Source: Clostridia bacterium (lineage in GTDB: Bacteria > Bacillota > Clostridia > Oscillospirales > Acutalibacteraceae). Taken from it: a stretch of DNA of 43,007 nt. The position numbers were made by a program, and so were the translations under genes. Each line of letters starts with the position of its first letter. Position 1 is the first letter of the stretch. Under the pieces are notes generated by a model. It was given only the letters and a program-made list of their open reading frames with translations, searched no databases and was not told where the DNA came from. Location of the stretch: NCBI GenBank assembly GCA_900768075.1, contig CAAGBN010000053.1, forward strand, positions 1-43,007, in the 5' to 3' direction. Shown here one piece after another: positions 24,333-31,554 of this stretch.

Positions 24333-25247
24333 TTATAACTTGTCCACAAAATTGCAAGCTTCCAATGCTGCTGTAGCACCGTCTGAAATAGCTGTAGCAA
24401 TCTGTCTTATTTTCTTTGTTCTGCAATCGCCTGCAGTGAAAATGCCCTTCATATCACTCTCGGGAATACAACTCTCATCACTGATGATATAGCCGTAATC
24501 GTTGAGCTTTACAACATCCTTAAAAGGCTCGTTTTCGGGCTGCTGACCGATAGCAACGAAGATGCTGTCAACGATAGCATCGCTTTCTGCATCAGTTTCA
24601 GTGTTCTTGATTTTTATGCCACGGAACTTGTCTTCGCCGAGAATTTCAAGAACAACCGAAGAAAGAATAACGCTGATGTTAGCAGTGCTTTCGATCTCTT
24701 CACGAAGCTTGATTTCGCCTGTAAGGAAGGGGAGATTCTGAACAACTGTTACGCTCTTACTTGTCTTTGAAAGAAGAATCGCTTCCTGAAGTGCCGAGTT
24801 ACCGCCACCGATAACTGCAACATCCTTATCCTTATAAAAAGCACCATCGCAAACTGCACAGTAAGATACGCCTTCACCTGTAAACTTGTTTTCTTTTTCG
24901 AGGCCGAGCTGTCTGTGATGTGAGCCTGTTGCGATGATTACGCTTTTGGCTTCGAATGAGCCTCTCTCACATTCAACAGTGTAAGTGCCTGCTTCACCCT
25001 TGATTCCTGTTACACAGTCAAGCTCAATTTCAGCACCCTGGAACATTACCTGTTCGATGAGCTTGTCAGCAAATTCGTTGCCACTCATAACAGTGAAGCC
25101 GGGATAGTTTTCAACCTTGGGTGAGTGAGTAATCTGACCACCGAAGGTTTCCTTTTCGATAACAAGAACCTTTTTGTCAGCTCTTCTTGCATATAAAGCG
25201 GCAGTGAGCCCCGCAGGGCCCGCGCCGATAATTATAATATCATACAT
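24333..25247 (-). CDS. trxB: Thioredoxin reductase
   Basis: A 304-residue flavoprotein. The FAD dinucleotide fold GAGPAGLTAALYA (8-20), redox-active CAVC (Cys130, Cys133), NAD(P)H fold GGGNSALQEA and the C-terminal GIFTAGDCR FAD motif are all in place. It passes electrons from NADPH, or possibly another donor, to thioredoxin-like proteins. It starts 15 bases after the nrdD stop, so the two are co-transcribed; since that NrdD carries its own redoxin domain with CPNC, the reductase may act on it directly (inference). No separate thioredoxin gene lies in the operon. Confidence 0.95.
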   Translation of the reverse strand: MYDIIIIGAGPAGLTAALYARRADKKVLVIEKETFGGQITHSPKVENYPGFTVMSGNEFADKLIEQVMFQGAEIELDCVTGIKGEAGTYTVECERGSFEAKSVIIATGSHHRQLGLEKENKFTGEGVSYCAVCDGAFYKDKDVAVIGGGNSALQEAILLSKTSKSVTVVQNLPFLTGEIKLREEIESTANISVILSSVVLEILGEDKFRGIKIKNTETDAESDAIVDSIFVAIGQQPENEPFKDVVKLNDYGYIISDESCIPESDMKGIFTAGDCRTKKIRQIATAISDGATAALEACNFVDKL

Positions 25248-25262
25248 TGTCTGTCACCTTTA

Positions 25263-27635
25263 TTATCTTTCGGTGAAAGCTCTGATATTTGAAAGGTTTA
25301 CGATTTTTTCAGCCTTATCGCCGTCGATGATAACAAGTGTGGGAGCCTGAGTTACACCGTACTTATTAGCAAGGTCGGGATTTTCTTCAGCAAGGAGCTT
25401 CTTGTATTCAACGCCTGCCTTGTCGAGGAACATAGCTGCCATCTTACAGTTGGGGCATGTAGCTGATGCAAAGAGGATGATTTCTTTTGCTTCTACAGGA
25501 GCTTCAGCCTTAACTTCTGCTGTTTCACATGCGCAAGTGCCGAATTCCTTTTTAGCTGCCTTGATGGGATCGTATTCAACTCTGTGCTCAAATTCCTGGC
25601 TCTTACCGTCATTCCAGTTCTGAACGGGTCTGTAGTAACCTGTTATACGGCTGTAAACCTCTGTCTTTTCACCGCATTCGGGACATGTGTACTGCTCACC
25701 TGAAATGTAACCGTGGTTCTTACATACTGAGTATGTGGGTGAAATTGAGTAGTAGGGGAGACGGTAGTTTTCAGCGATCTTTCTTACAAGATTTGCTGCA
25801 GCCTTCCAGTCGGGAAGCTTTTCACCGAGGTATGAGTGGAATACAGTACCTGAGGTGTAAAGAGTATGGAGCTCATCCTGCTTGTCGAGAGCCTCGAAGA
25901 TATCGTCTGTGTAACCAACGGGAAGATGTGATGAGTTGGTGTAGTAGGGAGCTTCGCCCTTCTTGCTGTCTGAAGCTGTGATGATATCGGGATAGTGCTT
26001 GAGGTCGTGCTTTGCAAGACGGTAGCTTGTGCTTTCTGCAGGTGTAGCTTCAAGGTTGTAGAGGTCGCCGTATTTTTCCTGATAGTCGGAGAGACGGTTT
26101 CTCATATGGTTGAGTACATCCTTTGCAAACTGCTGTGCTCTGTCATCGATAAGGTTGCATCTGAGCCAGTTAGCGTTGAGAGCAGCCTCATTCATACCTA
26201 CAAGACCGATGGTTGAGAAGTGGTTAGCAAATGTACCGAGATATCTCTTTGTGTAGGGGTAAAGACCTGCATCGAGGAGGTTTGTGATAACCTTACGTTT
26301 GATAGCAAGTGAGCGAGCTGAAATATCCATAAGTCTGTCAAGACGGCTGTAGAAATCAGCTTCGTCCTTAGCAAGGTAAGCGATACGGGGCATATTGATG
26401 GTAACAACACCTACTGAACCTGTGCTTTCACCGCTACCGAAGAAACCGCCTGACTTCTTACGAAGCTCACGAAGGTCAAGACGAAGACGGCAGCACATTG
26501 AACGTACATCGCTGGGCTCCATATCGGAGTTGATGTAGTTTGAGAAGTAGGGAGTACCGTATTTTGAGGTCATTTCAAAGAGAAGCTTGTTGTTCTCAGT
26601 TTCTGACCAGTCAAAGTCACGTGTGATTGAGTAAGTGGGAATGGGATACTGGAAGCCTCTGCCGTTAGCGTCACCCTCGATCATTGTTTCGATGAAGGCA
26701 CGGTTAATCATATCCATTTCTTTCTTACAGTCTTTGTATTTGAAATCCATTTCCTTGCCACCGACAATAGCGTTGAGCTCTGCAAGGTCACCGGGAACTG
26801 TCCAGTCAAGAGTGATGTTGCTGAAAGGTGCCTGAGTACCCCAACGTGAGGGAGTATTAACACCGTAGATGAAGCTTTCGATGCACTTTTTAACTGTGCG
26901 GTAGTCAAGGTTATCAACCTTAACGAAAGGAGCGAGATATGTATCAAATGATGAAAAAGCCTGTGCACCTGCCCATTCATTCTGCATAATACCGAGGAAG
27001 TTTACCATCTGGTTGCAGAGAGTTGAAAGGTGCTTTGCAGGAGCTGATGTAATCTTACCGCTTACACCACCGAGACCCTCCTGGATAAGCTGCTTGAGTG
27101 ACCAACCTGCACAGTAGCCTGTAAGCATTGAAAGGTCGTGGATATGAATATCAGCATTTCTGTGAGCGTTAGCGATTTCGTCATCGTAAACCTCTGAAAG
27201 CCAATAGTTAGCTGTGATAGCACCTGAGTTGTTGAGGATAAGACCACCAACTGAATATGTAACGGTTGAGTTTTCCTTAACACGCCAGTCGTTGATGTTA
27301 ACGTAGTTGTCAACGATTTCCTTATAGTCAAGCACTGTGCCCTTGATATCACGGAGCTTTTCGTGCTGACGACGGTAGAGGATGTAAGCCTTAGCTACAT
27401 CTGAATAACCTGCCTGAACAAGAACATTTTCTACGCTGTCCTGGATGTCCTCAACGGCGATGCTGTGATCCTTGATTTTGGGCTCAAAGTCTGCAGTAAC
27501 CTTCAAAGCAAGGAAGTCGATCATACTGGGATTGAAGTCTCTGCCCTGAGCTTCAAATGCAAGAGTAATAGCCTGGTTGATTTTGCCGAGGTCGAATTCT
27601 ACGATTTTGCCGGTTCTTTTTAATACGTTATACAT
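25263..27635 (-). CDS. nrdD: Anaerobic (class III) ribonucleoside-triphosphate reductase with fused C-terminal redoxin
   Basis: A 790-residue protein. An ATP-cone (about 1-90, KRTGKIVEFDLGKINQAI) provides allosteric control. The catalytic barrel holds YCAGWSL (about 171-177), the Cys pair in RSMCCRLRLD (thiyl-radical Cys) and GVVTINMPRIA. A zinc site is formed by Cys638, His641 or nearby, Cys651 and Cys654, followed by the glycyl-radical motif RITGYY with Gly666. Unlike standard NrdD, the chain continues for about 120 residues: a linker (CACETAEVKAEA) and a thioredoxin/glutaredoxin-like domain (about 717-790) with CPNC at 727-730 and the cis-Pro segment TQAPT. This suggests disulfide-based reduction of the active site rather than, or besides, formate. 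A strong promoter and candidate NrdR boxes lie upstream; trxB follows at 15 bases. Confidence 0.95.
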   Translation of the reverse strand: MYNVLKRTGKIVEFDLGKINQAITLAFEAQGRDFNPSMIDFLALKVTADFEPKIKDHSIAVEDIQDSVENVLVQAGYSDVAKAYILYRRQHEKLRDIKGTVLDYKEIVDNYVNINDWRVKENSTVTYSVGGLILNNSGAITANYWLSEVYDDEIANAHRNADIHIHDLSMLTGYCAGWSLKQLIQEGLGGVSGKITSAPAKHLSTLCNQMVNFLGIMQNEWAGAQAFSSFDTYLAPFVKVDNLDYRTVKKCIESFIYGVNTPSRWGTQAPFSNITLDWTVPGDLAELNAIVGGKEMDFKYKDCKKEMDMINRAFIETMIEGDANGRGFQYPIPTYSITRDFDWSETENNKLLFEMTSKYGTPYFSNYINSDMEPSDVRSMCCRLRLDLRELRKKSGGFFGSGESTGSVGVVTINMPRIAYLAKDEADFYSRLDRLMDISARSLAIKRKVITNLLDAGLYPYTKRYLGTFANHFSTIGLVGMNEAALNANWLRCNLIDDRAQQFAKDVLNHMRNRLSDYQEKYGDLYNLEATPAESTSYRLAKHDLKHYPDIITASDSKKGEAPYYTNSSHLPVGYTDDIFEALDKQDELHTLYTSGTVFHSYLGEKLPDWKAAANLVRKIAENYRLPYYSISPTYSVCKNHGYISGEQYTCPECGEKTEVYSRITGYYRPVQNWNDGKSQEFEHRVEYDPIKAAKKEFGTCACETAEVKAEAPVEAKEIILFASATCPNCKMAAMFLDKAGVEYKKLLAEENPDLANKYGVTQAPTLVIIDGDKAEKIVNLSNIRAFTER

Positions 27636-27672
27636 TTTTCTCTCTCCTTTTCATATATCTAGTTATAAAATA

Positions 27673-27709
27673 AATCGTGGAATACCACATTTAGTGGTGC
27701 TCCACGATT
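27673..27709 (-). promoter_or_regulatory. Long palindrome across the nrdD transcription start
   Basis: AATCGTGGA (27673-27681) pairs with TCCACGATT (27701-27709); inside, ACCAC pairs with GTGGT around ATTTA. It overlaps the -10 box, so it can act as a DNA operator; the transcribed inner part can still fold at the 5' end of the mRNA. Confidence 0.6.
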
Positions 27710-27735
27710 ATATCCTATTGGTATTCAAAAGTCAA
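27707..27735 (-). promoter_or_regulatory. Promoter of nrdD-trxB
   Basis: On the minus strand TTGACT (27735-27730), 17 bases, perfect TATAAT (27712-27707). It shows nrdD need not depend on transcription from nrdG. Confidence 0.78.
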
Positions 27736-27742
27736 TAGAAAA

Positions 27743-27799
27743 ATACAAGTTATTGTATTTAATTTTAAAAACAATACAATATTTTGCTATATGTAGTGT
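27743..27799 (-). promoter_or_regulatory. Candidate pair of NrdR boxes
   Basis: ATACAAGTTATTGTAT (27743-27758) and TTGCTATATGTAGTGT (27784-27799) each agree at 12 of 16 positions with forms of the NrdR box (ACACwATATATwGTGT type). Their centres are 41 bases apart, near four helical turns, just upstream of the nrdD -35 box. No nrdR gene is in the window. Confidence 0.4.
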
Positions 27800-28486
27800 T
27801 TAAACACCACGAATAGCGACATTTGGCAATTTATTTCGTATACTCTCAGCGAAGAAAGACATTTCTTCTTTGCTGAAGGCTGAAAGATTTTCACCGATAA
27901 GGTTGCCGCTGTCTTCAAAATGCTGTATAAAGTATTTGCTGTTGCCCTCGAGTAAGTCTGCAATTTTTATAAAATCCTCAGCTGAGTGATACTCTCTGAC
28001 AGTTGTGGTACGGAATTCGTGATCAATACCGCTTTCCCTTATAATAGAAATACTTTCCGTTATAGGTGTAGTATCAACTTCGCAGCCACACGTGAGACTG
28101 TATTTCTGCAGTGAGTTTTTTATATCCATAGCAACATAGTCAAGAAGCTTTTCATTTATAAGCTTTTTCAATACTTCGGGTCTTGAGCCGTTGGTGTCAA
28201 GCTTCACAGCGTAGCCTAAGGCTTTGATTTTTCTGATAAAATCAGCAAGATCATTCTGAAGAGTCGGCTCGCCGCCACTTATGCAGACTCCGTCCAATAT
28301 ACCCTGACGCTTTTTAAGAAAGCTGAAAAATTCATCTTCGCTTATACTGTCACTGTTTTGCTCTGTGACAAGCAGGGCATTGTGGCAGAAAGGACATCTG
28401 AAATTACAGCCGTAGGTGAAAACTGTACAGGCCATTTTGCCCGGAAAGTCAAGAAGAGTCAGCTTCTGAAGTCCTGAAATTTTCAT
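27800..28486 (-). CDS. nrdG: Anaerobic ribonucleotide reductase activating protein (radical SAM)
   Basis: A 228-residue radical SAM activase. Cys27, Cys31 and Cys34 in GCNFRCPFC hold the [4Fe-4S] cluster, and ISGGEPTLQ is the glycine-rich SAM motif. The start MKISGLQKLTLLDFPGKMAC is characteristic of the NrdG2/TIGR02495 group. It makes the glycyl radical on NrdD (Gly666). It lies directly upstream of nrdD but 164 bases apart, with nrdD having its own promoter, and 21 bases after the GH36 gene with no terminator between, so it may be transcribed partly from the GH36 promoter. A weak GGAG SD precedes the ATG. Confidence 0.92.
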   Translation of the reverse strand: MKISGLQKLTLLDFPGKMACTVFTYGCNFRCPFCHNALLVTEQNSDSISEDEFFSFLKKRQGILDGVCISGGEPTLQNDLADFIRKIKALGYAVKLDTNGSRPEVLKKLINEKLLDYVAMDIKNSLQKYSLTCGCEVDTTPITESISIIRESGIDHEFRTTTVREYHSAEDFIKIADLLEGNSKYFIQHFEDSGNLIGENLSAFSKEEMSFFAESIRNKLPNVAIRGV

Positions 28487-28507
28487 TGATGTTTCTCCGA
28501 AGGCTTA

Positions 28508-30187
28508 TCAGACAAAATATTTCTTCCAGCTCTTATCTGAAAGGATTTCACCCTTATCGATGTTGAAGATAAAGGTTTCTTTTGCGCCGTCTTTTTCAGT
28601 TACGAGTTTGATATCTGACTTGTTGAGATATTCAGCTGAAATGATTTTCTCATTAGTCTTATTGAAGAATTTTTTAAGCAGATTTGAAGCATTCTTATCA
28701 TAATCGCCTGCATTGTCAGATACGAAAAGAACATTACCGCAAAGGTTGTTGATCTTACCGAGAAGATACTTCTGCTCATCTGTAAAGGTGAGGTTATCTT
28801 TTCTCAGGAAGAATACGTCGGGGTCATTCATCCATACTCTGCCGTCAAGGTGGCGACGGAAAATTGAGTTGTTGATAGCGCTTCTTGCATTGAGCATTTC
28901 GTTGCTTACCTGAATACGGCTGTAGAACTTACCTTTGTATGTAAGGTCAACGTCACAGCTGATACGGCAGGCGTCACAGATACCGAGAGCAGGACCGATG
29001 GGTACACCGCAACCGAGGAAGAGCTTGTCACCTACACACTCGCGAAGGAATTCCATAGCATCACACATAATTTCACCGCGGCTCTTGCCGTGACGGGGCT
29101 TGATGCACTGGCTGTAAAGGAAGTCGAGCTTAACCATATCGTAGCCCCACTCGTTGAGGACAACATTGAAAACCTCTTTAAGGTATGCTCTTACTTCTTC
29201 GTTGTAGATGTCGAAGGTATAAGCACCGCCCCAAGCGATACAGCCAACCATAGGTTTGCCGTTTTCGTGCTTGATGAGCCAGTCGGGATGCTCCTTAGCC
29301 ATACGTGAAATCTTCTGACAGTTGAAAGGTGCAAGCCAGATACCTGCTTTATAGCCCTTCTTGTGGATTTCGTCTGCGATATACTTCATCCCCTTGGGGA
29401 ATTTAGCGGGGTTGGGATCAAGCCAGTCACCGATAAAGGTTTCATAACCGTCGTCGATCTGGAAGATATTAACCTGATCTTTATAGGGATCAAGGCTGTT
29501 AAGGTCGCGGATGATGATATCCTCAGTGATGTTCTGGAAGTAGTTATACCACGATGTGTAACCGCTCATCATACCGTGTCTTGTTTCGGGCATTTTCCAC
29601 ATAGCGAAATACTTATCGAAAACCTCTTCGTAATCACCTTCAAAGTAAACGATATCAAAAATCTTCAGAGGCTCTGAAACAATCTTGCCTACAAGGTCCT
29701 TACAGAAATAGAACTTGTTTTCGTTCATCTTAACCTTGAAGATAGTGTAGCCTGTTTTTTCGCTGAGCGAGCCCCAAAGCTTGATGCTGTCACCACTCTT
29801 GATATATGTATAACAGTGGCTGTGGAATTCACCGGGAATGTATGAATATTTTACCATCCATTCGTCACTTGTCTTTCTTGCAAGATCCTTGGTGTATTCT
29901 GAGATATTAGCAAGCTTGATAGTGCCGGGCATAACCTCGTCAGCAGTCCATTCCTTTGTCTTTGTCCAGGACTGATAGCCAGCACCGAAGAACTTATCAC
30001 CCTTTTTGAAGCTGAAAGGCATTTCTGCATAGAAATCTACCATTTCAAAGTTTTTCTTAGGGATAAGAGTAACGCTGTATTTATTATCAGCATTCTCGAT
30101 TTCAAGACGGTAGAAGTCGTTTTCTTTTTCATTTGAGGTGATAATTTCATTGCCGTATTTATATTTTACGGTATAGAGTTTATCCAT
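28508..30187 (-). CDS. GH36-type alpha-galactosidase
   Basis: A 559-residue cytoplasmic enzyme. The start is the ATG at 30185-30187, preceded by AAAAGGAGAG; the longer frame upstream overlaps the promoter. An N-terminal beta-sandwich (about 1-190) leads into a TIM barrel with QIDDGYETFIGDW, GYKAGIWLAPF and DMVKLDFLY, giving the expected nucleophile Asp355, and CRISCDVDL with the acid/base Asp412 as in the RxSxD motif of GH36/GH27. It would release terminal alpha-galactose from raffinose-type sugars, galactomannans or glycolipids. It is divergent from the alkaline phosphatase gene and followed by nrdG at 21 bases. Confidence 0.85.
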   Translation of the reverse strand: MDKLYTVKYKYGNEIITSNEKENDFYRLEIENADNKYSVTLIPKKNFEMVDFYAEMPFSFKKGDKFFGAGYQSWTKTKEWTADEVMPGTIKLANISEYTKDLARKTSDEWMVKYSYIPGEFHSHCYTYIKSGDSIKLWGSLSEKTGYTIFKVKMNENKFYFCKDLVGKIVSEPLKIFDIVYFEGDYEEVFDKYFAMWKMPETRHGMMSGYTSWYNYFQNITEDIIIRDLNSLDPYKDQVNIFQIDDGYETFIGDWLDPNPAKFPKGMKYIADEIHKKGYKAGIWLAPFNCQKISRMAKEHPDWLIKHENGKPMVGCIAWGGAYTFDIYNEEVRAYLKEVFNVVLNEWGYDMVKLDFLYSQCIKPRHGKSRGEIMCDAMEFLRECVGDKLFLGCGVPIGPALGICDACRISCDVDLTYKGKFYSRIQVSNEMLNARSAINNSIFRRHLDGRVWMNDPDVFFLRKDNLTFTDEQKYLLGKINNLCGNVLFVSDNAGDYDKNASNLLKKFFNKTNEKIISAEYLNKSDIKLVTEKDGAKETFIFNIDKGEILSDKSWKKYFV

Positions 30188-30221
30188 ATTTTTTCTCTCC
30201 TTTTCAAAATTTACAATATAC

Positions 30222-30250
30222 ATTATATAACGTGAGCAAATCACAGTCAA
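30222..30250 (-). promoter_or_regulatory. Promoter of the GH36 gene
   Basis: On the minus strand TTGACT (30250-30245), 17 bases, perfect TATAAT (30227-30222). A TGAGCAA (30233-30239) in the spacer is inverted as TTGCTCA at 30311-30317, near the opposing promoter. Confidence 0.8.
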
Positions 30251-30332
30251 GGAATTTTCAAATTCGTATTTTATTGTTTACAATTAGCATAGATTATTAT
30301 GTAATACACCTTGCTCATACCTGGAAAGTCAT

Positions 30333-30360
30333 TGACAAAATCTTCCCTTTGATGTAAATT
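30333..30360 (+). promoter_or_regulatory. Promoter of the alkaline phosphatase-GH38 operon
   Basis: TTGACA (30333-30338), 16 bases, TAAATT (30355-30360). AGGAGG precedes the ATG at 30394. Confidence 0.6.
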
Positions 30361-30393
30361 ATTATTGAAATATATTTTCAGGAGGAGAAAATA

Positions 30394-31524
30394 ATGTTTA
30401 GCAATTTTATGATTAAATTTTTATCAGCTCTTATGAGCTTTGTTCTCTCTGCAGGTACTTTCTTCGGTGCATATGTGCCAAGCTCTACAGGTGAGCCCGA
30501 AGAGTATTTTGACAGCAATATCAAAAACGTAATCTACCTTATCGGTGACGGTATGGGCTTCAATCACCTTGAAAAAACCAAGGATGAAAGAGATATCTCA
30601 CTTGCAATGGATACCTTTGAGGTCAAGGGAAGCTCAAGATCACGCTCCATAAACAAAAAGGTTACTGACAGTGCCGCAGGCGGTACTGCTCTTGCTGCCG
30701 GTATCAGAACTTCAAACTCTGCAGTAGGCGTATATCATCTTGATAAAAAAGCAAAGTTCTTCTATCCCAAGAATATAACAGAGCTTTGCATGGAAAGAGG
30801 TATGCTCACAGGTGTTGTTACAACAGATGAAACCTCGGGTGCTACTCCTGCTTCATTTTCAGCACACTCAGCTGACAGAGACTATGCTGATGAAATCACT
30901 GCCGATCAGCTTTCATCAGGCATCAATCTCATCTGGGGTAAAGCTAACGGTGTTGCAACAGCAAGTGCTGCCAATGCAGGCGGATACGAATATATAACAA
31001 CCTACAGCGAGATGATGGCTCTTGAAGAGGGCAGCTACAGCTTTGCACAGTTTACAAATTCTCTCTGGACACTCGAGCAGTCAGATAAGAATACACCTAC
31101 TCTTGAGCAGATGGCAGTCAAGGCGGTGGATTTACTTGATGACACTGATGAGGGTTTCTTCCTTATGATTGAGGGCGCTCACATTGATAAGCATTCTCAC
31201 AGCAACTATTCAGATGAAATGACAGAATCACTTGCTGAGTTTGATAAAACAATAGAAGCAATGCTTGAATACGCCAAGAATGACGGTGAAACTCTCGTTA
31301 TAGTTACAGCTGACCACGAAACAGGTGCAATTAAGCTTGAGGGTGATTCTTATAATTACACAAGCGGTGACCATTCAGCAGCTAATGTACCCGTTCTTGT
31401 TTACGGTACAGATAAGTTTATCTCCGTTGGTGAAACTGTCAACAATTATGAGATTCCTATAAGAATCGCTTATACTCTCGGTTTTGATAAAAATCAGTTC
31501 CCGATTCAGGTTAATGTAAAATAA
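30394..31524 (+). CDS. Secreted alkaline phosphatase (PhoA family)
   Basis: A 376-residue exported phosphomonoesterase with an N-terminal signal or anchor segment (about 7-27). Metal ligands and catalytic groups are visible: Asp52 in IGDGMG, nucleophile Ser93 in TDSAAGGTALAAG, GAHIDKHSH, VTADHETG and SGDHSAANVPV. These match the two-zinc/one-magnesium centre of the E. coli PhoA superfamily. It is shorter than E. coli PhoA, as in many Firmicutes. GH38 follows 30 bases later on the same strand, suggesting joint action on phosphorylated mannose-containing glycans (inference). No PHO box was identified. Confidence 0.92.
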   Translation: MFSNFMIKFLSALMSFVLSAGTFFGAYVPSSTGEPEEYFDSNIKNVIYLIGDGMGFNHLEKTKDERDISLAMDTFEVKGSSRSRSINKKVTDSAAGGTALAAGIRTSNSAVGVYHLDKKAKFFYPKNITELCMERGMLTGVVTTDETSGATPASFSAHSADRDYADEITADQLSSGINLIWGKANGVATASAANAGGYEYITTYSEMMALEEGSYSFAQFTNSLWTLEQSDKNTPTLEQMAVKAVDLLDDTDEGFFLMIEGAHIDKHSHSNYSDEMTESLAEFDKTIEAMLEYAKNDGETLVIVTADHETGAIKLEGDSYNYTSGDHSAANVPVLVYGTDKFISVGETVNNYEIPIRIAYTLGFDKNQFPIQVNVK

Positions 31525-31554
31525 CCTTGGAAAACGGTATAAAGAGGAATATAT

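Noticed and set aside
25685..26216. Plus-strand frames opposite nrdD
   Set aside because: Antisense shadows of a highly conserved gene, with no start signals.
27636..27799. Cobalamin riboswitch upstream of nrdD
   Set aside because: No B12-box-like sequence is present; the region is explained by promoter, palindrome and box-like dyads.
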